The translations under genes were made by a program, and so were the position numbers. Shown here piece after piece: positions 1-7,186 of a stretch of 26,320 nucleotides of DNA. The notes below the pieces were generated by a model that had not been told where the DNA came from, made no database searches, and saw only the letters and a list, made by a program, of their open reading frames with translations. The stretch is taken from IMG/VR virus record IMGVR_UViG_3300029787_000276, positions 1-26,320 of that record, one strand, 5' to 3'. The stretch comes from a virus. The first letter of the stretch is position 1, and every line of letters starts with the position of its first letter.

Positions 1-719
1 CAAGAATTTAAATCACTTGTCATGTAGTTGACTACTAAATCTTCTGCTGGAATAAACTTAGATACTGCTCTATCCATCAACTCATCAAAATAAACTTTTT
101 TAAATGTAGAACCTGCTAGAGGTAAATAAAATAACATTTGATCAAAATCAGTGGTGTAGTCTTCCATTATATTCATCAACTGATAGTTCATGAACTCTTG
201 AACACGTTGTGATTGAGAATATTTTTCAGGAGTCTCCTCTCCCATAACTGCTGTTCGCACAGGACCGTTAGCAGGTAAAAGTTCTTTAAATGCTGAAGCT
301 TGAAATTGTGTAGCACTTTCAGCTAACAAAGGATGAGTAACACCACTAGCTCCTGCAAAAGGTCTAGTTCTTTGCTCATACTTTAGTCCGAGTAAATCTA
401 ATCCTTTAATGTAACTGTCTTCCCAATCTTTTCGAGAAGAGCGATCATTTTCTAATTCAGAAAGTAATTCATCAGATATTACACCTAGCTTTTGATCGTC
501 CATCACTTCAGCTAAATTAGAATAAAACTCTACTTCATCAGGTAAATCAGACATAGGATCAAAATCAAGAGTTGCTCCTCCCTCTTCATCCATTTCAATT
601 TCTAATCCTTCAGGGGTAGGGACTCGTTGTCCGTCAATTTCTACTTCAGTTTCTTTTTTTAAAATTTCAAGTTCAGGCTTATCACCTAGGTCTAGAGACT
701 TATCAATATTATCTGCCAT
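1..719 (-). CDS. Phage portal protein, N-terminal part (cut by window edge)
   Basis: The reading frame starts at ATG 719-717 and runs open to position 1, giving about 239 residues without a stop. After an acidic N-terminal 60 residues, the region around RPFAGASGVTHPLLAES and the following stretch (ELLPANGPVRT, then FYLPLAGSTFKKVYFDE, then FIPAEDLVVNY) matches my memory of P22-like portal proteins of marine phages. The portal is the dodecameric ring at the capsid vertex through which DNA is packaged. The family identification is from memory of conserved segments, not a search. It follows the methyltransferase-like gene by 28 bases, with AGGTGG about 12 bases before the start. TerL and TerS lie upstream on the same strand, the usual packaging-gene context. 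The C-terminal part lies outside the window. Confidence 0.82.
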   Translation of the reverse strand, partial: MADNIDKSLDLGDKPELEILKKETEVEIDGQRVPTPEGLEIEMDEEGGATLDFDPMSDLPDEVEFYSNLAEVMDDQKLGVISDELLSELENDRSSRKDWEDSYIKGLDLLGLKYEQRTRPFAGASGVTHPLLAESATQFQASAFKELLPANGPVRTAVMGEETPEKYSQSQRVQEFMNYQLMNIMEDYTTDFDQMLFYLPLAGSTFKKVYFDELMDRAVSKFIPAEDLVVNYMTSDLNS

Positions 720-747
720 TTTTTATTTATACCACCTAATTAGCCTT

Positions 748-2181
748 TTACAACATGTCTATTTTTGGAATAGAAATAGGTCCTCCTCTTTTCTTTTTGT
801 CTATTTTAGGGGTTACATATCTAGGGGTTTCCACATTAGAAAAGTCACTGTTAAGATCCACCATATTATCTAAAAATTTTGTAATTGTATCTGCGCTGTC
901 AGAAACAACATATCCTCCAAAGTTTCCTGAATCCCAATACTGAACTACATTGTTAAAGTTATTCATTAACACCTTTTCAAAAGATTCAGAAGTCACCTGT
1001 CTCTCATTCATACCTGTCAAAACAACCTCTTCTTTTTCAGTTATTTGTTGAGAATCGTAATACTGAGATTTAAACTCGTTCTTCTTTGCCTCATTAGCAT
1101 TCCACACAGGATCTTGTTTAGATGTAAAAAATTTTTCTTCAAAGACAGCAAAGCCAGTATCTGTTAGTTTGTCAGCAATCAATTTAACTTTAGAAGCTCT
1201 CTCGTTATCAATAAATTGAAATACCATTTTCTCTGAGAAAGCATCAACAGAATTATCAGGAATCTCATTAGGATCAAAGTAGTCGATATCTACTCCTTCC
1301 TCTGTAAAAGCATATTTACCAAACTCTTCAGGATTAGTTGTAAACGCTTCACGAATAAATTCTGTGTTAGGAAGGTTCTGATTTAGAAAAGATTCTTGAG
1401 CTTTAGGATTAGGATCTAAAACGATACCTTCGATATCAGGATTAAGTTCTGCTATCGTATTTATAAAACCTCCTTCGGTTCCTCCAATATCAATAATAGT
1501 TCCTCCTTTAGGAAGAGTCTTTGATATTGCTTCAGCAGTTGCTATCTGAGCTTCTTTAAAAACAGGAATAGAAGTGTAGATGTGATTTTCAAAATTACCT
1601 GTTCTCTTCTCATTGAAGATCTCTGTTGCTTCCAAAGCGTCAGAAGTATCAACAAACTGCTCATAATCTTTTTTAGGAACATAAAGTTCTCCTCCTAAAA
1701 TATCAGAAAAGAAAGTAACGCCTTGTTCTTGAGAAGCTTTGACTAGAGGTAATTGGCCACTAACCGTTGTTTCTCTTCCTTGGTTAGATTGTTGTATGCC
1801 TGATCCACGGTCCGTGGTTTGCGATTCGAGATTGGACGAGACTGATTCTTTAGTCTCTTCGCTTTGGCTAGTTGTAATAGGCTTTGTTTCATCTTCTTCC
1901 TTTCTATCAGTATTTATAAGGTTGAGCAAGTCCAATGGATCATTGTCAGGTGTCTTTGGATCTTCGTCATCTTTTTTTGGTGGTAAGTTATTGGACTTAT
2001 CTAAATCTTTTAAAAAGTTGAGTGCATTTGGCGCCGCAAAATTTTCTATGATATCGTATACATTATCTAAAGTTATATTACCGAGGGCCAAGTTTCGTTG
2101 TATCTGACTAGCTTGTTGCGCTCCCACAGTGGCCACGAGCAACGGCCCGAGGATCGCGGGATTAGTAATATATTGAATCAT
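748..2181 (-). CDS. Class I SAM methyltransferase-like protein with disordered N-terminal half
   Basis: The protein has 477 residues. Residues 1-60 are fairly hydrophobic and helical. Residues about 62-150 are rich in D, E, K, S, T, Q and N and look disordered. From about 205 a Rossmann-type methyltransferase fold is suggested: IIDIGGTEGGF (229-239, motif I), an acidic residue at the end of strand 2 (VLDPN, D256), and a late VFEEKFF segment. The extreme C-terminus is KKKRGGPISIPKIDML. The start is one base after the TerS stop, so translation is probably coupled. Its place between TerS and portal suggests a virion or packaging-associated protein rather than an early enzyme; this is inference. 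The codons for about residues 8-22 (2116-2160) are GC-rich against an AT-rich background. The target of methylation cannot be read from the sequence. Confidence 0.6.
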   Translation of the reverse strand: MIQYITNPAILGPLLVATVGAQQASQIQRNLALGNITLDNVYDIIENFAAPNALNFLKDLDKSNNLPPKKDDEDPKTPDNDPLDLLNLINTDRKEEDETKPITTSQSEETKESVSSNLESQTTDRGSGIQQSNQGRETTVSGQLPLVKASQEQGVTFFSDILGGELYVPKKDYEQFVDTSDALEATEIFNEKRTGNFENHIYTSIPVFKEAQIATAEAISKTLPKGGTIIDIGGTEGGFINTIAELNPDIEGIVLDPNPKAQESFLNQNLPNTEFIREAFTTNPEEFGKYAFTEEGVDIDYFDPNEIPDNSVDAFSEKMVFQFIDNERASKVKLIADKLTDTGFAVFEEKFFTSKQDPVWNANEAKKNEFKSQYYDSQQITEKEEVVLTGMNERQVTSESFEKVLMNNFNNVVQYWDSGNFGGYVVSDSADTITKFLDNMVDLNSDFSNVETPRYVTPKIDKKKRGGPISIPKIDML

Positions 2182-2182
2182 C

Positions 2183-2710
2183 TTAGTTACCTGTCATAGC
2201 ATCTTTATCATCGTCAATAATTAATTTTGTATCATGAGTGATACCATGCTTGTCATAGTTCTCTAAAACTTTTATCAATTCGTCTTTACTCATGTTTTCT
2301 AGAGGAGTGTCGCTTTGAACCTTGTTATCGTAAAAGCCAGCAACCTTACCTCTGTTGACTTCAGCAGCCACGGCCGCCGAATAGTGTTTATGTTCTCTTG
2401 CTTCCTCTCTAATTTGTTTTAAGGAGGCCAAATGAGATGCAGTAGACACTCCATACATTTGATGCAGATCTTGTTTCATCTCATTAACAGCCTCCACTAC
2501 GAAAGGATTTAATTGAGGATTCATTAGATCAGTAGCAGTTTGACGTGCACGGTTCATTGAATAGCCCGCTTTCCGTGCTGCTTCGGCCGCGGAACATTCA
2601 CCGAGAAGAACTTTATGAACATACTCATAAACAAAAATCATCTGCTTTGGTGTCAGCTTTTGTTTAAGTCTCCTGTCATCAGGATTAATTAATTTTTTAA
2701 TAGTACTCAT
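2183..2710 (-). CDS. terS: Terminase small subunit
   Basis: The protein has about 175 residues from the chosen start MSTIKK. The segment LTPKQMIFVYEYV followed by EAARKAGYS and a helix resembles the N-terminal DNA-binding helix-turn-helix of phage terminase small subunits. A helical middle and an acidic C-terminus (IIDDDKDAMTGN) follow. TerS recognises the packaging site and loads TerL. The frame extends upstream to ATG 2752, but that start would overlap TerL by 56 bases and has no Shine-Dalgarno sequence. ATG 2710 overlaps TerL by 14 bases and has a purine run (AGGAAGAGA) upstream, so I prefer it. The order TerL then TerS is the reverse of many phages, though seen in some marine groups. Confidence 0.8.
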   Translation of the reverse strand: MSTIKKLINPDDRRLKQKLTPKQMIFVYEYVHKVLLGECSAAEAARKAGYSMNRARQTATDLMNPQLNPFVVEAVNEMKQDLHQMYGVSTASHLASLKQIREEAREHKHYSAAVAAEVNRGKVAGFYDNKVQSDTPLENMSKDELIKVLENYDKHGITHDTKLIIDDDKDAMTGN

Positions 2711-4166
2711 ATTTTCGTTTTTCTCTTCCTTCCATGTCATCTTCGTCATCATGCAAAGAAATAAAGCTTCCCTGCCTGTATCTTAACAGTGCTAAGGTGG
2801 TTGCGTCAACAAGATCATCGTGTTCTCCATAAGGAAAAGATGCTAACTCTTCTTGCACTTCTTCAGCCCAATCGTGCTCTGTTCTCCATACGTGGCCAGC
2901 TTCAAAGATAGGGGAAACAGAATTTAATCGAACATGTTTATCCATACCACGGTTAGGAGAGAAAGCTTGAGCGTACACTCCAAATCGCCTGAGCTCCTGT
3001 ATCAAGGGTGTCCCTGATGCTTTTGCTTCAATAATCACACTATCAGGGTTGTATATCTGAAGTTGTTCCTTTGCGACCTGTTTAAGCTCAGGAAAATCCC
3101 ATCTACCTTTTCGAGAGTTCAATAATATCAAATGAGTCTCAGTTCCTTCGTTTGGATGAAACACTCCCCAAGTTGTAATAGCTGAATAGTCAGCAGACTC
3201 CTTTTTTGAGAAAGCAGTATCATAACTTTGAATAGTATAAGCACACTCAGGTGGGTCATCCTTTTTCCAAATGTTCCACCATTCACGTTTAATGATACTT
3301 GTGCCATCAAAAGTAGGATTTTGTTGCCATTGTGCGCTCCACTTGGTTGGAACAAGAGAAGCTTTTACTTTATCAAGCTCATTAAGCTTCCAATACTGTG
3401 GCCAAATAGGTTTTCTCTTCTTTTCGTCATCATCATCTAAAATTGCCGGGAATTCTATGACATCCCACTTGTCTGCTTTCATATCTCCCATCTTTTTAAT
3501 CAAATTTCCTGTAAGATCCTTGTTTGACCAACGAGTCATAACAATAACAATACTTCCCCCAGGTTGCATACGCTGTCTAGGTCCTGATGTGTACCATTCG
3601 TAGGCGTTATCCATGGCTGTATCAGACAAAGCATCTTGTTCACTATGTGGATCATCGATAATTAATAGATCAGCACCCCTTCCTGTAATAGCACCACCAA
3701 CACCTGCCGCGAAATACTCACCTCCAAGGTTAGTTTCCCATCTTCCTGCTGCTTGATTATCAGTTCTAAGAGATACATCAGGAAATACTCCACGATACTC
3801 TTTGGTGTTCATTAAGTTTCTAACTTTTCTACCAAATCGAATAGCAAGTTCACCTGTGTGAGTCGCTTGAATAATTTTTAGCCGGGGATTTTGCCCTATC
3901 ATCCATGCCGGGAATAAAAATGAGGCAAACTCACTTTTTGTGTGTCGTGGAGGCATGTTCACAATCAACCTTTGATTCTTTCCTGTCAAAAACTTTTGAA
4001 ATTTTTCTGCAATCTTCTTGTGATGTGGTCCTTCTACAAACTCAGGCCACATAGATTTAACAAATCGCATGAAAGTACCACGTGCTTGTTCTTGTTCCAC
4101 TCTCTTTCTAAGCAATATCATCGCCTTTAATTGATTAGGATCTAGTTTTGAATAGTCTGTGTGCAT
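2697..4166 (-). CDS. terL: Terminase large subunit (packaging ATPase and nuclease)
   Basis: The protein has 489 residues, normal length for TerL. The ATPase shows a Walker A variant MPPRHTKSE (71-79), Walker B LLIIDDP (167-173) and a coupling motif VMTRW (209-213). The C-terminal RNase H-like nuclease shows D316 (SYDTA), E380 (VIIEAK) and the D450/D451/D454 cluster (HDDLVDA). TerL pumps DNA into the prohead through the portal and cuts the concatemer. TAGGAGT ends five bases before the ATG. Upstream lies a 212-base gap with an odd GC-rich block, described separately. The downstream TerS overlaps its 3' end. Confidence 0.95.
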   Translation of the reverse strand: MHTDYSKLDPNQLKAMILLRKRVEQEQARGTFMRFVKSMWPEFVEGPHHKKIAEKFQKFLTGKNQRLIVNMPPRHTKSEFASFLFPAWMIGQNPRLKIIQATHTGELAIRFGRKVRNLMNTKEYRGVFPDVSLRTDNQAAGRWETNLGGEYFAAGVGGAITGRGADLLIIDDPHSEQDALSDTAMDNAYEWYTSGPRQRMQPGGSIVIVMTRWSNKDLTGNLIKKMGDMKADKWDVIEFPAILDDDDEKKRKPIWPQYWKLNELDKVKASLVPTKWSAQWQQNPTFDGTSIIKREWWNIWKKDDPPECAYTIQSYDTAFSKKESADYSAITTWGVFHPNEGTETHLILLNSRKGRWDFPELKQVAKEQLQIYNPDSVIIEAKASGTPLIQELRRFGVYAQAFSPNRGMDKHVRLNSVSPIFEAGHVWRTEHDWAEEVQEELASFPYGEHDDLVDATTLALLRYRQGSFISLHDDEDDMEGREKRKYEYY

Positions 4167-4378
4167 TTTTTACTCCTATAGTGTGTGTATGTGGCCAGGA
4201 CAAGGCCAGGGTCGTGCGGAACGGGCCCAAATTTTGGGGGTCCGGTAATTGTTGATTTAATTGACGTTTTCATTTGGTCTAAGTACCTAGGATATTTGTT
4301 GCATAATCTATATTATAGGGCCAATAATAGCTATATTTATCAACGTTTTTAGCGTTTCGTTTATTATATGGTCTAGAT
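4167..4378 (-). promoter_or_regulatory. Leader and putative promoter of terL with a GC-rich block
   Basis: There is no gene here. Read on the minus strand, a TATAAT-like -10 lies at 4317-4312 inside an imperfect AT inverted repeat (TATTAT 4311-4316 with ATAATA 4324-4329). No convincing -35 is seen. Closer to terL, about 4193-4252 is strongly GC-rich against the AT-rich surroundings. It holds a direct repeat GGCCAGG (4193-4199 and 4204-4210) and the near-palindrome CCCAAATTTTGGG (about 4227-4239). It could be a structured 5' leader, an operator, or the cos/pac site beside the terminase genes. Confidence 0.35.
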
Positions 4379-4771
4379 CTAGTGGTCATGGTTCAAAAAA
4401 ACACGCATCAGGGACCATGGTTGACCCACGTGGACCGTGCAAAGTGGTTCATTTACAACGTTTTCTGTCAAGAAGTCCAATTGGTCCGATCTATACAGAA
4501 AAAAGGCCCTCTCTTTGAGGGACCTTTGTAAGATAAACAATCCGTTCATAATATGTTTGTATTTGTGATGAAATGCTTTTTGGTGAGGCCTGAGAGACTG
4601 CAACAGTCTAGAACGTTCACAAACCTTGCATTCAATAAAAATAGGGTTTTTATTTTCGTTAAATAAAATTAAATCAGGGAAGCCATTTATTGTAGTTGTT
4701 TCAATCCTTATGGGGTTAAAATCAGGTAATTTTTCTTTTACCATTTTATATAAATTCTTTTCAGCACTCAT
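4379..4771 (-). CDS. VRR-NUC-type nuclease
   Basis: The 130-residue protein shows the compact restriction-endonuclease-like core of VRR-NUC domains: GFPDLILF (30-37), then IFIECKV (44-50), then the RPHQKAF helix (61-67). The likely metal and catalytic residues are D33, E47 and K49, with Q64 as the family glutamine. Stand-alone VRR-NUC proteins of phages are thought to act on branched or flapped DNA, for example resolving replication junctions before packaging. It is the first gene of the leftward block, which fits such a role. There is no strong Shine-Dalgarno sequence. The C-terminal coding region contains CACGGTCCACG (minus strand, 4439-4429), a motif recurring in the window. Confidence 0.8.
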   Translation of the reverse strand: MSAEKNLYKMVKEKLPDFNPIRIETTTINGFPDLILFNENKNPIFIECKVCERSRLLQSLRPHQKAFHHKYKHIMNGLFILQRSLKERAFFLYRSDQLDFLTENVVNEPLCTVHVGQPWSLMRVFLNHDH

Positions 4772-5371
4772 TAAAAATACACCGTGTCACTTTACAGATA
4801 TTTAAACAATTTGGTACTAGAGAATTTTCAAGATCTTCTTTTAAAATAATCAATTTGAAAAAAGTGTTCAATTACCTAGGGGATCAAAAAAGCCAATAAA
4901 ATCAACAACCACCCTTCACACTATGCACACTACTAAAAATGAGAAGTGTGATGGGTAAAACCCACCTAATTAAAGTTAAAACTGTTAAGCGGACACTATC
5001 ACACTTGTTTTAAAATATTTTTATTTTTTATTTTTATTTTTTCAAAAAAACCTAAGTACTGTGAAGGTGTGTCTATTTTGTTCGTACTTTGTTTGTTCGT
5101 ATTCTGTCCACGGTCAACGGTCCCTGTCGCAATTTGCAATAAATTATAACAACTTCCCATAAAAAAAATACCCTTTAAATCCCTTTTAAGAGCCATAGAG
5201 CATATAATAAATTATCATATAAAATCATACACGGACCTTTTTAAAACGCTCTAAAAACGCAAAAAAATGCCTGTGGATAACTTCAACTTTTTTTCATTTT
5301 TTTTAATATTTTTATCTTTTTTTATAATAATTTATTTTACTTTTCGATAAAAATCAGTATTCTTTTTAACA
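4772..5371. other. Divergent intergenic region with candidate replication origin
   Basis: These 600 bases carry no convincing gene. Short symmetrical elements occur at the left: CCCTTCACACT (4912-4922) facing AGTGTGATGGG (4945-4955, one mismatch), the hairpin TGGGT-AAA-ACCCA (4952-4964), and ATCACACTT (4998-5006), an inverted copy of AAGTGTGAT (4944-4952). At 5107-5123 lies TCCACGGTCAACGGTCC. At 5272-5280 TGTGGATAA is the exact reverse complement of the consensus DnaA box TTATCCACA. It is followed by about 60 bases of almost pure A/T (5287-5345), like a DNA unwinding element. Early genes leave rightward and late genes leftward, so this is the control hub of the genome. Confidence 0.5.
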
Positions 5372-5497
5372 ATGACAAACCATACTTTAGAAACCACGCT
5401 AGAAAACAATAAGCCAAGCACCTCATTTGAGGATAGGTCTAATGCCCACGATATTCTAGCCATTGGGTCTAAGGTGCTAAAACACTTAACCAATTAA
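5372..5497 (+). CDS. Possible 41-residue protein, unrecognised
   Basis: ATG 5372 opens a 41-codon frame beginning MTNHTLETTLENN and ending LKHLTN. It is hydrophilic, with no signal peptide or known motif. It lies downstream of an AT-rich tract with a TATAAT (5323-5328) but without a clear Shine-Dalgarno sequence (TTTTTAACA precedes the ATG). It could be a real small early protein, a leader peptide of the folded region after it, or chance. Confidence 0.3.
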   Translation: MTNHTLETTLENNKPSTSFEDRSNAHDILAIGSKVLKHLTN

Positions 5498-5700
5498 ATT
5501 TGGGGGTAGCCTCTTCTTGAGGTCCTTGTGGGTTGCTAAGGCTAGACACTACATACTCGTCTCTTAGTGCATAGATAACTCGAACCAATCGAGGTAAGCT
5601 TCCAAACCTTATCTTGAAACGCTTAGAGGGAGTCTACAGAGCAAAGGGCTCTAATCGGTGACACCGATAAGGAAACAGTCAAACAGAAAATCTTTATGTA
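5498..5700 (+). ncRNA. Folded 5' leader RNA before the small-gene cassette array (putative)
   Basis: Many short complementary arms lie in tandem, unlike the flanking A/T tracts: TAGCC 5507-5511 with GGCTA 5540-5544, enclosing CCTC 5510-5513 with GAGG 5519-5522 as an alternative; CACTA 5547-5551 with TAGTG 5565-5569; CTCGA 5579-5583 with TCGAG 5589-5593, competing with AGGTAAG 5592-5598 and CTTATCT 5608-5614; AGAGC 5638-5642 with GCTCT 5648-5652; ATCGGT 5654-5659 with ACCGAT 5663-5668. No conserved ORF covers it. It may be a cis-acting leader for the operon starting at 5766 or an independent small RNA. No riboswitch class is recognised. Confidence 0.4.
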
Positions 5701-5765
5701 TTTTTAATAAGGTCACTAAGTTGGCCTTATTATGAATACGTAAGTATTCAGAAAGAGAGCAAACG
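5701..5765 (+). repeat. Double-hairpin intergenic element, copy 1
   Basis: Hairpin 1 is AATAAGGTC (5706-5714) with GGCCTTATT (5723-5731), nine pairs including one G-U. Its sequence differs from the other copies but the fold is kept. Hairpin 2 is GAATAC-GTAA-GTATTC (5734-5749). The conserved translation start AGAAAGAGAGCAAACG follows, directly before ATG 5766. The other copies begin with the TAAATA stop-codon box, which is absent here because no gene precedes this copy. Confidence 0.85.
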
Positions 5766-6056
5766 ATGAATAAAAAAGAACTAGAAAAAGCATTAGCTGA
5801 GTATCATGATTATGGTTCAGCTAAAGACATTTGGGACGAGCCTGAGCATACATTAAGTTGGTGTTTCAGAAATTCACTAGGTCACGATAATTCAAAGAAA
5901 GTTATCGAGAACGCTAGTCTATCAAACGCTTTTGTAAGAGTTTTACAGCTTTTTAAAAAGAACGATAGCTTATCAGTAGGTCAGATTTTAAGGACTCACT
6001 ATTTTTTAGAGTTAAACGACATCGACCCTAAACATAAATTACCTGATAGTTTATAA
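5766..6056 (+). CDS. Hypothetical protein, first cassette gene
   Basis: The 96-residue protein (MNKKELEKALAEYHDYGS... to LPDSL) is soluble, mildly acidic and predicted mostly helical. It has no motif I recognise. The start is fixed by the repeated AGAAAGAGAGCAAACG translation signal. Its TAA stop (6054-6056) forms the first bases of repeat copy 2. It is one of several single-gene cassettes bounded by double-hairpin elements, and its role is unknown. Position near the start of the rightward operon suggests immediate-early expression. Confidence 0.75.
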   Translation: MNKKELEKALAEYHDYGSAKDIWDEPEHTLSWCFRNSLGHDNSKKVIENASLSNAFVRVLQLFKKNDSLSVGQILRTHYFLELNDIDPKHKLPDSL

Positions 6057-6119
6057 ATACTTTTGATTACTCGTTTTGAGTAATCATGAATATTTATTTA
6101 TTCAGAAAGAGAGCAAACG
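6054..6119 (+). repeat. Double-hairpin intergenic element, copy 2
   Basis: It begins with the stop codon of the upstream gene (TAAATA). Hairpin 1 is TGATTACTC (6064-6072), loop GTTTT, GAGTAATCA (6078-6086). Hairpin 2 is GAATA (6088-6092) with TATTC (6099-6103). AGAAAGAGAGCAAACG and ATG 6120 follow. Hairpin 1 has no U-tract after it, so it is not a standard terminator. Confidence 0.9.
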
Positions 6120-6626
6120 ATGAAAAAACTAGAAATATCTCTACCAAGAAATGAGAGAGATCAAGAATTAGTTGACGACCTTACAGAAGCAACAAACTTG
6201 TTTCTTAGTGAGTTAGTATCTAAAAGACTTCAAAACACTTTGAAGATTAAGATCCACGTAAGAAAGACCACAATCAAAAGTGAGGGTGTTCACTTAGCCA
6301 ACGCAAAAGGTTCTGACCCTGATAAATATCATAAAATTATTATTCACAATGACTCTGATATTTTTGAAACTTTGGCCCACGAATTAGTTCACGTCAAACA
6401 AATTGCAACAAAGCAATTTCAACAACGTTGGTGGAAATCTGACAACGAACTCCACGCACGTTGGGAAGGTAAAGAACTAGGCCCAAAGAGACGTATTCCT
6501 TACAGACAACGACCTTGGGAAATCGAGGCATTTAACTTAGAAGGTAAATTACTCAGTAAGTGGAAGAATAGACTTATCGATAGACTTTATCTTACTTATA
6601 AGAAACAAGCTGAACAGTCAGCATAA
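6120..6626 (+). CDS. SprT-like zinc metallopeptidase domain protein
   Basis: The 168-residue protein carries the zinc-peptidase motif HELVH (87-91) within ETLAHELVHVKQ. About 43 residues later is PWEIEAF (132-138), where E134 or E136 could be the third metal ligand, as in SprT/Spartan-like and related phage proteins. SprT-like proteins cut proteins bound or crosslinked to DNA. In phages the substrate is unknown, and both protease and DNA-binding roles are possible. The C-terminal half is very basic (KRRIPYRQR), which fits nucleic-acid contact. The gene is bounded by repeat copies 2 and 3. Confidence 0.75.
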   Translation: MKKLEISLPRNERDQELVDDLTEATNLFLSELVSKRLQNTLKIKIHVRKTTIKSEGVHLANAKGSDPDKYHKIIIHNDSDIFETLAHELVHVKQIATKQFQQRWWKSDNELHARWEGKELGPKRRIPYRQRPWEIEAFNLEGKLLSKWKNRLIDRLYLTYKKQAEQSA

Positions 6627-6691
6627 ATATTTTAGATAACTCGTTTTGGGTTATCTTGAATATTTACAAATATTCAGAAAAGGAGCAAATA
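6624..6691 (+). repeat. Double-hairpin intergenic element, copy 3
   Basis: This copy shows the best compensatory changes. Hairpin 1 is AGATAACTC (6634-6642) with GGGTTATCT (6648-6656): both arms differ from copies 2, 4 and 5 yet pair, with one G-U. Hairpin 2 is GAATATT (6658-6664) with AATATTC (6669-6675). The translation signal is AGAAAAGGAGCAAATA before ATG 6692. Confidence 0.9.
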
Positions 6692-6850
6692 ATGAACTTA
6701 GATAAATATCAACAAACTTACTTAATTGACTTAGTAAAACATCAATTAAAAATAGAGCGTAAACTTCACGCAGACTTAAAAAATATATCTTGGGAAACTA
6801 ACTTAAAAGAAATCATTGATATATTAACAAAACAGCTTAAAGGCGAATAA
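6692..6850 (+). CDS. Hypothetical protein, 52 residues
   Basis: The protein (MNLDKYQQTYLIDLVKHQ... to LKGE) is predicted all-helical with repeated basic and aliphatic residues, possibly a short coiled coil. No known family. An upstream in-frame TTG at 6656 lies in hairpin 2 of repeat copy 3 and would add 12 residues. ATG 6692 is chosen because it sits at the same place after the repeat's AAAAGGAGCAAATA signal as the starts of the sister genes. The stop TAA is part of repeat copy 4. Confidence 0.7.
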   Translation: MNLDKYQQTYLIDLVKHQLKIERKLHADLKNISWETNLKEIIDILTKQLKGE

Positions 6851-6913
6851 ATACTTTTGATTACTCGATCTGAGTAATCATGAATATTTATATATTCAGA
6901 AAGAGAGCAAACG
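6848..6913 (+). repeat. Double-hairpin intergenic element, copy 4
   Basis: It starts with the stop TAA of the gene before. Hairpin 1 is TGATTACTC (6858-6866), loop GATCT, GAGTAATCA (6872-6880). Hairpin 2 is GAATAT-TTAT-ATATTC (6882-6897). AGAAAGAGAGCAAACG precedes ATG 6914. Confidence 0.9.
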
Positions 6914-7186
6914 ATGAACTTACCAAATATTAAAATAACTCTTAGAACTGTTTTTAATTTGTTCAAGAGTCAGGACTTACACCAAGACGGTAGTTTTACC
7001 GAATGGTTAAACGATCAAATAAATAACAATGATTTTTTTGATCTTAAAGATACTTATAATTTGCACGATGTTTTAAAAGAACTTGAGATTGATCAAGACT
7101 ATTTAAAAACTCATGAAAAAGGTTTTACTTATAAATACTTCAATGAGGGACCAAGAGTCTTAATTAAAGAAGCACAAAAAAGATAA
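6914..7186 (+). CDS. Hypothetical protein, 90 residues
   Basis: The protein (MNLPNIKITLRTVFNLFK...) has an amphipathic, basic N-terminus followed by an acidic, aspartate- and asparagine-rich middle (residues about 20-65) and a basic end (KEAQKR). No family is recognised. The start follows the standard repeat translation signal, and the stop TAA 7184-7186 lies in repeat copy 5. The function is unknown. Its small size, early position and acidic core would fit an inhibitor of a host protein, but nothing in the sequence proves it. Confidence 0.72.
   Translation: MNLPNIKITLRTVFNLFKSQDLHQDGSFTEWLNDQINNNDFFDLKDTYNLHDVLKELEIDQDYLKTHEKGFTYKYFNEGPRVLIKEAQKR

Noticed and set aside
1739-2107. Plus-strand frame of 122 codons inside the methyltransferase-like gene
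   Set aside because: Composition is that of the antisense of a disordered coding region; no ribosome site; the minus-strand frame has a domain pattern.
2711-2752. Longer TerS start at 2752
   Set aside because: It would overlap TerL by 56 bases and has no Shine-Dalgarno sequence; the 2710 start fits better.
3128-3603. Several frames antisense or alternative to terL
   Set aside because: They overlap the terL nuclease region, whose motifs are intact, and have no ribosome sites.
4999-5196. Minus-strand 65-codon frame in the divergent region
   Set aside because: Low-complexity lysine-rich translation of an A/T tract, no ribosome site and no recognisable feature.
6061-6095. Sigma-70 promoter in each repeat (TTGATT and TGAATA, 18 apart)
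   Set aside because: The apparent -35 and -10 lie in the hairpin arms. Copies 1 and 3 change the -35 while keeping pairing, so RNA structure explains the conservation better. A dual role is not excluded.
6054-6119. Hairpin 1 of the repeat as a plain rho-independent terminator
   Set aside because: No U-tract follows the stem in any copy, and the genes share one ribosome-site cassette in series, so read-through seems needed.
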